A stretch of 58,779 nucleotides of DNA from Oscillibacter sp. Lineage in GTDB: Bacteria > Bacillota > Clostridia > Oscillospirales > Oscillospiraceae. The stretch spans positions 1-58,779 of the forward strand of contig JAFSRH010000023.1 in the NCBI GenBank assembly GCA_017446225.1, read 5' to 3'. Below, piece by piece: positions 15,300 through 22,912 of the stretch (positions are counted from its first letter, which is position 1; the number at the start of each line of letters is the position of its first letter). Under the pieces are notes generated by a model. That model was not told where the DNA came from. It made no database searches and worked only from the letters and a program-made list of their open reading frames with translations. The translations under genes and the position numbers were made by a program.

Positions 15300-15313
15300 C
15301 GAAAGCGCTTTCA
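15300..15313 (-). promoter_or_regulatory. cre-like palindrome upstream of the ECF sigma gene
   Basis: The perfect 12-base palindrome GAAAGCGCTTTC (15301-15312) reads on the minus strand as TGAAAGCGCTTTCG, one base from the symmetric CcpA cre site. It ends 21 bases before the sigma-factor ATG, a position that would block transcription or elongation. The site is seen directly; binding by CcpA is inferred from the consensus. Confidence 0.55.
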
Positions 15314-15381
15314 CTATTATCATTCCAAAAACGGCGCGGACGGTTTCACGTTGCGGGAATTTTTTTGCGCGGATATCATAA

Positions 15382-15411
15382 CCCCCTCCCCCGTTGGTAC
15401 GGGAGAGGGGG
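15382..15411 (-). terminator. Stem-loop after deoD
   Basis: A 13-bp stem with one G.U pair and a 4-base loop lies 7 bases beyond the deoD stop. On the minus strand it is followed by TTATGATAT, not a clear T-run, so it may be a weak terminator, attenuator or 3'-end stabiliser separating the nucleoside operon from the sigma/anti-sigma genes. Confidence 0.5.
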
Positions 15412-15417
15412 CGTCCG

Positions 15418-16128
15418 TTAAGCGGTTGTCTGTGCCGCGACTTCCAAGGCGACTTCCATCATATTCGTAAACTGGTTTTGACGCTGTTCCGCCGTGCTCG
15501 TTTCCCCGCTGACCATGGAGTTGGACACCGTGAAAATAGCCAGCGCGTTGACGCCCGCCCGCGCGGCGTTGCAGTACAATGCGTAACTCTCCATTTCGGA
15601 GGCCAGACAGCCCATTTTGGCCCAGTCCTTCCACGCGTCCCCCTTGTAGAACACATCGGACGTCAGCACGTTGCCGACAAGGTACGGGAAGCCGTGTTCC
15701 CGCGCGACGTCCGCCGCGCGGCGGAGGAGGTCAAAGGACGCCAGCGCCGAGAACGTCCCCGGAAGGCGGTACTGCCGCGCGTAATGGGAGTCCGTACACG
15801 CGCCCTGCGCCATGATGATATCGCCGACCCGGGCGCGTTCGGTCATTGCGCCGCAAGTGCCGATTCGGATGAGCGTCCGGACGCCGTAGACGCGGATCAG
15901 CTCATAGGAGTAAATGCCCATGGACGGAATCCCCATGCCGGTCCCCATGACGGACACCCGTTTCCCGTGATACGTTCCGGTGTAGCCCAGCATATTCCGG
16001 ACGGAGTTGAACAGGACCGGGGTTTCCAGATACGTTTCCGCGATAACTTTGGCGCGTAACGGGTCTCCGGGCAGAAGGACAGTTTCCGCGATATCGCCCG
16101 CGTTGGCGGCGTTGTGCGGCGTTGCCAT
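15418..16128 (-). CDS. deoD: Purine-nucleoside phosphorylase, DeoD type
   Basis: A 236-residue trimeric-type (PNP/UDP family) phosphorylase. ATG 16128 is used because AAGGAG lies 8 bases upstream; the GTG at 16137 abuts that site. Recognisable segments are TPHNAANAGDIAETVLLPGDPLRAK (phosphate and base pocket), MGTGMGIPSMGIYSYEL, RIGTCGAM, and CLASEMESYALY with the ribose-contacting MES motif; TVSNSM follows near the end. It cleaves purine (deoxy)nucleosides with phosphate to base plus (deoxy)ribose 1-phosphate. It lies 12 bases downstream of the phospho-sugar mutase gene and in the same operon as a nucleoside transporter. Confidence 0.96.
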   Translation of the reverse strand: MATPHNAANAGDIAETVLLPGDPLRAKVIAETYLETPVLFNSVRNMLGYTGTYHGKRVSVMGTGMGIPSMGIYSYELIRVYGVRTLIRIGTCGAMTERARVGDIIMAQGACTDSHYARQYRLPGTFSALASFDLLRRAADVAREHGFPYLVGNVLTSDVFYKGDAWKDWAKMGCLASEMESYALYCNAARAGVNALAIFTVSNSMVSGETSTAEQRQNQFTNMMEVALEVAAQTTA

Positions 16129-16140
16129 GATACCCACTCC

Positions 16141-17817
16141 TTATTCGATTCCGTCAATCAGGCGGCTGACGGCGGCGACCATGTCCGCCACTCTCTGACG
16201 TGAGACGTTTTTGTCACGGTCCACGGCGTAGTAGTAGAACTTGATTTTCGGCTCCGTGCCGGAAGGACGCATTGCGAACCAGCTTCCGTCCGTCATGACG
16301 TACTTCAAAGCGTTCTGCGGGGGGATGTCCCGGTAGCCGTTGATATAGTCAATGGTTTGGGCCACGTTCCGCGCCCCGAAGGCGCCGTTCCGGAACGCGT
16401 CCATGATACGTCCGATCCGCTCCTGTCCGGCCTTGCCCTGCAACACCACCGAGACCTGATCCTCCGAGAAGTAGCCGTACTTCTGATACAGCCTGTCGAG
16501 GGCGTCCAACAGTCCGATACCGTTTTTCCGGTAGTAGGCCGCCATTTCGGATACGAGCATTCCCGCGGAAATTCCGTCCTTGTCGCGCACTTCCTCCCCG
16601 GGGGCACAGCCAATGCTCTCCTCATAGCCGAAGAAGTACGTGTAACCGTCCGCTTGCAGTTCCGGGATTCTGCCGCAAATGTTCTTAAAGCCGGTCAGGG
16701 CCTCATAGACCTTGATACCGTAACTTTCACAGACCGTCCGGCCGAAGTCGCCGGTCACGATAGACTGAATCATAGCCGCCTTTTCGGGAAGCGTCCCGTG
16801 TCGCTTCTGACTCTCCGCGAGGTACGCAATGAGCAGACCGCCCGTCTGGTTTCCGTTCAGGGGGACGTAGCCGCCCTTGCCGTCCGAAACCTCAATGGCC
16901 ATACGGTCGGAATCCGGGTCCGTTGCAATCAGGACTTCCGCGCCGGCCCTGCGTCCGATTTCCTCCGCAACGGCGAACGCTTTCGGGTTCTCCGGGTTCG
17001 GGAAGGGGACGGACTTGAAATCCGGGTCCGGGTCCTTCTGTTCCGGGACAATCGTAAAGTTCCGGAATCCGCGCGCCTTGGCCATTTCCATCATCGGAAC
17101 GCTTCCCGCGCCGTTCAGCGGCGTATAGACAATGGGCGTGTCTAAATCCAGTTCGGCATCGGGCCTCTGGGCGAGGGAGAGGACGTACCGAAGATAATCG
17201 CGGTCCATCTCCTCTCCGAGCATGACGACCAGTCCCTGACTGACGGCCTCCGCGAGCGGGACGCGCGGGAAGGCGCCGAACATATCCAGTTTCTGAATCT
17301 CCGCCAAAATGCCGTTGGAGACCTCCCCGGAGATTTGCGCGCCATCGTTCCAATAGACTTTGTAGCCGTTGTACTCCTTGGGGTTGTGGCTGGCGGTCAT
17401 GTTGACGCCGGAGACCGCGCCTAATTTCCGGACGGCGTACGAGAGTTCGGGCGTGGGGCGCAGAGAGGGGAACAGATACGCCCGGATACCGTTCCCGGCG
17501 AAAATCTCCGCCGCCATTTCGGAAAACTCCTTGGAGTGGTGCCGGCAGTCGTACGCAATGGCAACGCCCTGTTTTGGGTCCTGACCGGACTTCAGGATAT
17601 AGTTGGCGATTCCCTGTGTGGCGCGTCCGACCGTCAGGTCGTTCATACGGTTGGTTCCGGCCCCGCAGATACCGCGCAGTCCCGCCGTGCCGAACTCAAT
17701 GTCGCGGTAAAAACGCTCCGTGATTTCCGTCTCGTTGCCCTGAATGTCGAGCAGTTCCTGATAGAGCGGGCTTGCCTTGTCGAGCTTCTCCAGCCACAGT
17801 TGATACGTTTCGTTCAT
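16141..17817 (-). CDS. Phospho-sugar mutase (phosphohexomutase superfamily; probable phosphopentomutase role)
   Basis: A 558-residue alpha-D-phosphohexomutase of the long Firmicutes type. The catalytic phosphoserine loop is TASHNPKEYNGYKVYW (Ser about 143), the metal loop is ATDPDSDRMAIEV, the sugar loop GYEESIGCAPG, and the phosphate-binding loop near the end is MRPSGTEPKIKFY. Family members convert glucose 1- and 6-phosphate, mannose phosphates or, in the PGM2 branch, ribose phosphates. Position between a nucleoside transporter and deoD suggests that it converts (deoxy)ribose 1-phosphate to the 5-phosphate in place of DeoB; this is inferred from context. Confidence 0.92.
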   Translation of the reverse strand: MNETYQLWLEKLDKASPLYQELLDIQGNETEITERFYRDIEFGTAGLRGICGAGTNRMNDLTVGRATQGIANYILKSGQDPKQGVAIAYDCRHHSKEFSEMAAEIFAGNGIRAYLFPSLRPTPELSYAVRKLGAVSGVNMTASHNPKEYNGYKVYWNDGAQISGEVSNGILAEIQKLDMFGAFPRVPLAEAVSQGLVVMLGEEMDRDYLRYVLSLAQRPDAELDLDTPIVYTPLNGAGSVPMMEMAKARGFRNFTIVPEQKDPDPDFKSVPFPNPENPKAFAVAEEIGRRAGAEVLIATDPDSDRMAIEVSDGKGGYVPLNGNQTGGLLIAYLAESQKRHGTLPEKAAMIQSIVTGDFGRTVCESYGIKVYEALTGFKNICGRIPELQADGYTYFFGYEESIGCAPGEEVRDKDGISAGMLVSEMAAYYRKNGIGLLDALDRLYQKYGYFSEDQVSVVLQGKAGQERIGRIMDAFRNGAFGARNVAQTIDYINGYRDIPPQNALKYVMTDGSWFAMRPSGTEPKIKFYYYAVDRDKNVSRQRVADMVAAVSRLIDGIE

Positions 17818-17835
17818 AGTTCCTCCCTAATTTTT

Positions 17836-17864
17836 GTGACAGGGGGCGCGTGTCCCCCTGTCAC
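17836..17864 (-). repeat. Intercistronic stem-loop between nucleoside permease and mutase genes
   Basis: A perfect 11-bp stem GTGACAGGGGG / CCCCCTGTCAC with a 7-base loop. On the transcribed strand it is followed by AAAAATTAGG, so it is not a U-tailed terminator. It leaves the downstream AGGGAGG ribosome site free. A role in RNA processing or stability is plausible. Confidence 0.55.
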
Positions 17865-17870
17865 GGACAA

Positions 17871-18740
17871 TTATCCCTTGGCGAGTTTTTCTTTACGCTT
17901 CCGTACGATGTAGCTGAACACGGCAAGGCCAATCAGCGTTGTGGCGTACGGTATCATTTGAATGAGTTCGACCGGAATACTGGTCAACTGCAACTGGTTT
18001 CCGACCGCCTGCGCGATTCCGAAGAGCATGGCCACGGCGAAGCCGCCGATGGGCGTATTGGCGCCCATTTCGCTTGCGGCGAGGGCGATAAAGCCGCGTC
18101 CGGACTGCATATTTTTCGTGAACGAGTTCATGTAGCCGCCGGAGAGGAAGTAGCCGCCGCACGCGCACAGAATCCCGCTCAAAATCAGAGCAATATACTG
18201 TATCCGGATGGACTTGATTCCGACCGACTCCGCGGAGTTCTTGTTTTCGCCTACGGACCGGATTTGCAGTCCGAGCGGCGTCTTGTAGAGGAACAGGTGC
18301 ATGACCGCGACCATGAGCAGGGCCAGCGCCGTCATGACGTTGACGCCGCCGACGGCGGGCGCGGACACCGTGGAGAACGTGGAAGAGCCGCGGTCCCCGG
18401 AGAAGGCCAGCAGTAACAGCACGGTTCCGCCGGTAGCCGTCAGGTTAATGGCAATGGCGGCAAGGATTTCATCCGTTTTCAGGTTCAGGATGAAGAAGGC
18501 GAGAATCAGGCCAATGACGCCCCCACAGACGCACGTCAGCAACAGCGCGATCAGCCAGCTGCCCGTCATGTGGCTGAACATGACGCCGAAGAGCGCGCTA
18601 AAAAGCATGATACCCTCTAAGGCCATGTTACAGATACCGGCCTTGGCCGCCACGCCCGCCGCGAGAGTCGCGAACAGGATCGGCGTTGTGGCGCGGAGAA
18701 TGGCTATGACAAAGTCCGGGGAAAAGAACAGTCGTAACAT
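17871..18740 (-). CDS. nupQ: Nucleoside ABC transporter permease (NupQ-like)
   Basis: A 289-residue membrane protein with about 8-9 helices of the BPD_transp_2 family. It starts ILRATTPILFATLAAGVAAKAGICNMALEGIM, which is typical of the second permease of BMP-type nucleoside importers. The cytoplasmic coupling loop is near LQIRSVGENKNSAESVGI. It lies 1 base downstream of its partner permease. With the ATPase and the BMP lipoprotein it forms a complete importer like NupNOPQ of Bacillus subtilis, which takes up purine nucleosides. Confidence 0.93.
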   Translation of the reverse strand: MLRLFFSPDFVIAILRATTPILFATLAAGVAAKAGICNMALEGIMLFSALFGVMFSHMTGSWLIALLLTCVCGGVIGLILAFFILNLKTDEILAAIAINLTATGGTVLLLLAFSGDRGSSTFSTVSAPAVGGVNVMTALALLMVAVMHLFLYKTPLGLQIRSVGENKNSAESVGIKSIRIQYIALILSGILCACGGYFLSGGYMNSFTKNMQSGRGFIALAASEMGANTPIGGFAVAMLFGIAQAVGNQLQLTSIPVELIQMIPYATTLIGLAVFSYIVRKRKEKLAKG

Positions 18741-18741
18741 C

Positions 18742-19809
18742 TCAGGCCGCCTCCTCTTTCTGTAAGGCCGCTTTGGCCTCCCGCGCTATGATCCGGTGTT
18801 TCGTCTTGCTCAGGAACTGCTCCGCGACCGCCAGAAGGATGATGACGCCCTGCGTAATCTGGACCACTTCCAGCGTAACGTCCGTGGTACGGGCCATGAT
18901 GGAAGCGCCGGTACGCAGATAGGCGAGGAAGAGCGCCGCCAGAGGCGTTTTAAGCGGGTCCTTTTTGGCAAGCGTACAAATCACGATAGCGTCCCAGCCG
19001 TAGCCCAAGAGGGATGTCCACGTAAAGCGGCTGTAAATGGGGCTGAGGATTTCCACGCCGCCGCCCAGACCCGCGACCGCTCCGCCGACCAACTGCGAAA
19101 TCAGGATGACTTTCACGATGTCAATGCCGGAGTATTCCGCGAACTGCTTGTTGGAACCGGCGATCCGCAGTTCGTAGCCCATTTTGCTTTGATAGAGGAA
19201 CACATGCCCCAGTACCGCCACGACAAGCGCGATGATCAGGCCGAAATGAATCCGGGTGCCGGAGAAGAGCGTCAGCAGTTTGGCGGTTTTGGGGAGGGAG
19301 TAGGACGCCGCGCCCGCGGCGGGGTCCAAGATGAAGTGCATGAGGATGAACGTACAGAACCAGAGGGAAAGGTAGTTAATCATCAGGGAGGCCACCATTT
19401 CGGAAGCGCCCGTCTTGATTTTGAGAATGGCGGGAAGGGCCGTGAAGAGCGCGCCCGCCGCCGCGGCCAGAATCAGGCACACGGCCGGGGCCAGTCCCGC
19501 GGGGAGCGCGAGCTTGAGCGCGAACGCCGCCGCGACCAGTCCGCCCAGATGAAACGCGCCTTCCGAGGCCAGATTGATTTGGTTCGCCGCGAACATGATA
19601 CACACGCCCGTACCCGTAAAGATCAGGGGGATCATGGCCTCCACAACGTTGGCCAGATTGCGCCCGCTCTTGAAGGGACCCGTAATCAGGGCCATAATGG
19701 CCGCTACCGGCTGTTTGCTCACCAGAAAAATCAGCGCGAACGAGACCAGCAGGGCAATGAGGATGGAGAAGAACAGGCGGAAGATTTCAAATCGTTTTTC
19801 AGCGCTCAT
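18742..19809 (-). CDS. nupP: Nucleoside ABC transporter permease (NupP-like)
   Basis: A 355-residue BPD_transp_2 permease with about 9-10 helices. ATG 19809 is chosen because GGGAGGGG lies upstream; an in-frame ATG at 19836 lies deeper within the ATPase gene. Diagnostic segments are ANQINLASEGAFHLGGLVAA and the coupling region GYELRIAGSNKQFAEYSGI. Its start overlaps the end of the ATPase gene by 11 bases (ATGAGCGCTGA), and its stop is followed 1 base later by the second permease. Confidence 0.93.
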   Translation of the reverse strand: MSAEKRFEIFRLFFSILIALLVSFALIFLVSKQPVAAIMALITGPFKSGRNLANVVEAMIPLIFTGTGVCIMFAANQINLASEGAFHLGGLVAAAFALKLALPAGLAPAVCLILAAAAGALFTALPAILKIKTGASEMVASLMINYLSLWFCTFILMHFILDPAAGAASYSLPKTAKLLTLFSGTRIHFGLIIALVVAVLGHVFLYQSKMGYELRIAGSNKQFAEYSGIDIVKVILISQLVGGAVAGLGGGVEILSPIYSRFTWTSLLGYGWDAIVICTLAKKDPLKTPLAALFLAYLRTGASIMARTTDVTLEVVQITQGVIILLAVAEQFLSKTKHRIIAREAKAALQKEEAA

Positions 19810-21352
19810 AGATAGCCCCTCCCAGTTCCTCGTCATGCCGGAGACCCAGCATATACTGTCCGAGCTGTTCTTCCGTCACGCTTCCCACATCGGTAAACAG
19901 GCCCGAGAACTTCCCCTTGTACATGACCGCCAGACGGTCGCTCAAAGAGAACACTTCGTTCAGGTCCGCCGACACGAGAATGACGGCACAGCCGGCGTCA
20001 CGGTATTCCAGCAGTCTGCGCCGGATGAACTCCGCCGCGCCCACATCGATCCCCCGCGTGGGCTGGTTGGCAATGATGATGTCGGGACTGATGGAGAATT
20101 CCCGCGCGACAATCACCTTTTGGATGTTGCCGCCTGAGAGCATACCCACGTTCTGTTCGGGGTTCTTGCACTTGACCAGATACTCTTTCACGAGTTCGGC
20201 GGCGCGCCGGGCCAGTACCTTTGTTTTGAGGAGGAACTTCCCGGAGTAGGCCGGGTCCGTGTACTGGTTGGAGAACATATTTTCGCGGATACTCAGGTTT
20301 CCCGCGCATCCGCTGGTCATACGGTCTTCCGGGATGTGGCCTAACTTCCGCTCCCGGACGCCCTTGACGCTGTCCTGCCGGATATCGGCGCCTTTGATGA
20401 AGATCTCCCCGCCGTAGGACTTGTTGATAGCGGTCAGCGTGTTGATCAATTCGGACTGCCCGTTTCCCTCAACGCCGGCGATTCCCAAAATCTCCCCGCC
20501 CTTGAGGTCGAACGACAGGCGGTCCACCTTTAAAACGCCCTGCGCGTTGTGTACGGTCAGGTCCCGGACACGCAACATGACTTCTTTCAGGACCGGCGGC
20601 TTCTTGTCAAAGGTGAGCACGACTTCCCGCCCCACCATCAGCTTTGACATATCGTCCGTACTGATTTCGGAGACTTCGTACGTACCCATGCTCCGGCCGT
20701 TGCGCATAATCGTGGCGCGGTTGCAGATTCGTTTGATTTCGTCCAGCTTATGGGAGATGAAGATAATGGTATGCCCGTCCGCGCGGAGTTTTTCAAGCTG
20801 TACAAAGAGTTCGTCCGTTTCCTGCGGCGTGAGGACGGCGGTAGGCTCGTCCAGAATGAGGATATCGGCGCCGCGGTACAGGGCTTTCAGGATTTCGACT
20901 TTCTGCTTGACGCCGACCGGGATTTCCTCCACTTTGGCCGTCACGTCAATGTCAAAGTTATATTGTTCCGCAATGCGCCGCGCCTCCGCTACCGCCTGTT
21001 TCATGTCAATGAAGAGGCCCTTTTTCGGTTCCACGCCGAGGATGATGTTTTCGGCCACCGTCAGGGACGGCACCAGCATAAAGTGCTGGTGTACCATGCC
21101 GATCCCCTTGCTGATGGCGTCCATGGGGGACTTGATGGTCGTTTCCTGTCCGTTGAGGAGAATCTTTCCGGAGTCGGGGGTCTCGATTCCGAACAGGACT
21201 TTCATCAGGGTGCTTTTTCCGGCGCCGTTTTCGCCCAGAAGGGAGTGAATTTCCCCCTTCTTCAGGCTCAGGCTGACATCTTCGTTGGCGACTACCCCGT
21301 TTCCGTAGATTTTCATGATGTTTTGCATTTGCAAGACATACTGATCAGACAT
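19799..21352 (-). CDS. nupO: Nucleoside ABC transporter ATPase with two nucleotide-binding domains (NupO-like)
   Basis: A 517-residue fused ABC ATPase of the sugar/nucleoside class. The first domain has GENGAGKST (Walker A, about 39-47) and the Walker B ILILDEPTAVL. The second domain has a degenerate Walker A (GVEGNGQSE), a signature MLSGGNIQKV and the Walker B-like IIIANQPTRGID with N and Q in place of the usual D and E, as is common for the second site of this class. It energises uptake by the two adjacent permeases. The gene lies 38 bases after the BMP lipoprotein gene. Confidence 0.96.
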   Translation of the reverse strand: MSDQYVLQMQNIMKIYGNGVVANEDVSLSLKKGEIHSLLGENGAGKSTLMKVLFGIETPDSGKILLNGQETTIKSPMDAISKGIGMVHQHFMLVPSLTVAENIILGVEPKKGLFIDMKQAVAEARRIAEQYNFDIDVTAKVEEIPVGVKQKVEILKALYRGADILILDEPTAVLTPQETDELFVQLEKLRADGHTIIFISHKLDEIKRICNRATIMRNGRSMGTYEVSEISTDDMSKLMVGREVVLTFDKKPPVLKEVMLRVRDLTVHNAQGVLKVDRLSFDLKGGEILGIAGVEGNGQSELINTLTAINKSYGGEIFIKGADIRQDSVKGVRERKLGHIPEDRMTSGCAGNLSIRENMFSNQYTDPAYSGKFLLKTKVLARRAAELVKEYLVKCKNPEQNVGMLSGGNIQKVIVAREFSISPDIIIANQPTRGIDVGAAEFIRRRLLEYRDAGCAVILVSADLNEVFSLSDRLAVMYKGKFSGLFTDVGSVTEEQLGQYMLGLRHDEELGGAIYER

Positions 21353-21390
21353 ATCGTTTCCCCTCTCTCTGCGGAATCCGGCCGCGGCGG

Positions 21391-22503
21391 TTACTGAAGG
21401 GCTACCGAGGCTTTCAGCGTTTCGATTTCTTCCGTGCTCATGGTAGAGGAACTGTAGACCTCAATTTCGCCGGCGGAAATCTTGGCTTCCAGATCGTCCA
21501 CGGCCGTACGGATTTCTTCGGGTACCATTTCCTCATAGTGCGCGTCTTTCACCAGATTGACGCCGCCTTCGGAAAAGCCGAAATACGCCTGCGTGCCGTA
21601 GGCGAGTTCTCCGGCGATATCCTGCTTGAGCGCGATATACAGCGCGTTACCCACGTTTTTGAGGGCGGACGTGGGGATATAGGGGGCGTAATCGGGCAGA
21701 AGGGAGGCCTGATCGGAGTCCACGCCGAAGGCAAGTTTCCCGGTCTCCTTGGCGGCCTCCAACAGTCCCATACCGGCGGAACCGGCCACGTTAAAGCCGC
21801 AGTCCGCGCCCGCGTTGTACATGGCAAGGGACAGGTCCTTACCCTTGGCGGAGTCCTCATAATTGCCCACCATGCTGACGGCGACTTTAATGTCGGGGTT
21901 GGCGTCCTTGGCGCCCTGAATGTAGCCGACAAGGAAGTCATTGATCACCTTTCCGGCCATGCCGCCCAAGAAGCAAATCGCGCCCGTCTGGGACATCAGC
22001 GCCGCCTCCGCGCCGACAAGATACGAGACCTCGTTTTGTTTGAACAGGATATTGTACAGGTTATCGGGGTTTCCGTTGGCCTCGAAGTCGTACGCCTCAT
22101 CAAAGAGGATGAACTTCTGATCGGGGAACTGTTCGACCGCGCTGGTCAGCGCGTCCACCATGGTAAAGGAGCCGGTAATAATGAGGTCGTATTCGCCGGA
22201 GTCGCAGTAGTCAAGGATGGTCGGCTCATAGTTGGCCTGATCGGCCGCGCCGCCGCCCATCTGCTCTACCTTGTAGTCGAACGCGTCTCCGAGTTCGGCT
22301 TTCAGGGCCGCGAGGCCTTCATTGGCCGAGTCCCAGAAGGACTTGTCGCCGAGGGTACCGGCAATCAGAAGGGCCGCTTTGTAGGTCCCATCGGAAGAGG
22401 TCCCCCCGCCGGAGTCGGACGGCGCGGACGTACCGCCGCAGCCGGTCAGCGCGGCCAGAGTGAGCGCCGCTGTCAGGAGTAATGCCCATACTTTTTTCTT
22501 CAT
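21391..22503 (-). CDS. nupN: BMP-family nucleoside-binding lipoprotein (NupN-like)
   Basis: A 370-residue lipoprotein. ATG 22503 follows AGGAGGT; the reading frame extends upstream but without a ribosome site. The signal peptide KKKVWALLLTAALTLAALTGC has a standard lipobox. The mature part is a periplasmic-binding-protein type I fold (YKAALLIAGTLGDKSFWDSA, ITGSFTMVDAL, CFLGGMAGKVINDFL, FGVDSDQASL). BMP/PnrA/NupN proteins bind purine nucleosides. It is the first gene of the transporter-mutase-deoD operon and has a strong promoter at 22619-22647. Confidence 0.94.
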   Translation of the reverse strand: MKKKVWALLLTAALTLAALTGCGGTSAPSDSGGGTSSDGTYKAALLIAGTLGDKSFWDSANEGLAALKAELGDAFDYKVEQMGGGAADQANYEPTILDYCDSGEYDLIITGSFTMVDALTSAVEQFPDQKFILFDEAYDFEANGNPDNLYNILFKQNEVSYLVGAEAALMSQTGAICFLGGMAGKVINDFLVGYIQGAKDANPDIKVAVSMVGNYEDSAKGKDLSLAMYNAGADCGFNVAGSAGMGLLEAAKETGKLAFGVDSDQASLLPDYAPYIPTSALKNVGNALYIALKQDIAGELAYGTQAYFGFSEGGVNLVKDAHYEEMVPEEIRTAVDDLEAKISAGEIEVYSSSTMSTEEIETLKASVALQ

Positions 22504-22550
22504 GTTTGCTCTACCTCCTAATGTTCCGAACAGTCCACGGAATGCGGGAC

Positions 22551-22579
22551 TTGACAAGAAAACCGCGCTCATGTACAAT
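22551..22579 (+). promoter_or_regulatory. Plus-strand promoter-like sequence within the nup leader
   Basis: TTGACA (22551-22556), 17-base spacer, TACAAT (22574-22579). It faces the GH32 gene but would give a leader of about 330 bases and would run against nup transcription. The TTGACA lies within one arm of the inverted repeat 22550-22601, so it may equally be an operator. Confidence 0.4.
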
Positions 22580-22618
22580 ACGATTTTTATCCGTTGTCAA
22601 GTTACGCCGCTTGCGCTT

Positions 22619-22647
22619 ATTTTACCCTGTTTTACAGGCCGTGTCAA
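22619..22647 (-). promoter_or_regulatory. Sigma-A promoter of the nup-deoD operon
   Basis: On the minus strand TTGACA (22647-22642), 17-base spacer, TAAAAT (22624-22619). This is the best consensus promoter in the region and gives a leader of about 110 bases before nupN. A CCTGT/ACAGG dyad lies in the spacer and could serve as an operator. Confidence 0.82.
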
Positions 22648-22831
22648 GGCGGAAGCGCGGGAAAAGGGCGAGTCCGCCCGGAACGAAGCCCGATCCGGCG
22701 TCCGGAAAACTTTGGCGCGTCAATGGCATTTTCGACAAAACAAAATGGCTGATTTTTACAATTTGGTGCAAAAGTACAGAAAATTATGGAAAAGATAACA
22801 ATTATCACTTTGTTTTCATGATAATTTTCAC

Positions 22832-22860
22832 TTCACATTTTTCTTTCCATATGTTACTTT
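22832..22860 (+). promoter_or_regulatory. Probable promoter of the GH32 gene
   Basis: TTCACA (22832-22837), 17-base spacer, TACTTT (22855-22860) with an extended -10 TG at 22852-22853. The predicted start is about 46 bases before ATG 22913. Dyads at 22794-22824 lie just upstream of the -35, where an activator would bind. Confidence 0.6.
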
Positions 22861-22912
22861 ATCGAGTATTGAGGCCCGCAAAGAGTACGTGACGAGGAGG
22901 AAAGAAAACGGT

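Larger units (their letters stand above)
22504..22912. other. 409-base regulatory region between nupN (-) and the GH32 gene (+)
   Basis: No gene is seen here. The nup side holds a strong minus-strand promoter (22619-22647) whose spacer contains the dyad CCTGT-TTT-ACAGG (22627-22639), and a perfect 8-bp inverted repeat CTTGACAA (22550-22557) / TTGTCAAG (22594-22601). A plus-strand TTGACA-17-TACAAT lies at 22551-22579. The GH32 side is AT-rich, with AAAAGTACA (22770-22778), GATAA-CAA-TTATC (22794-22806), TGATAA (22819-22824) and a probable promoter at 22832-22860. No purine-riboswitch core was recognised in the nup leader. Confidence 0.7.

Noticed and set aside
15320-15348. ECF-type autoregulatory promoter upstream of the sigma gene (TGAAAC on the minus strand at 15348-15343)
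   Set aside because: The -35-like box is good, but no CGT-type -10 lies 16-17 bases downstream.
22504-22612. Purine riboswitch in the nupN leader
   Set aside because: The leader has an inverted repeat but none of the conserved core strings of purine riboswitches.
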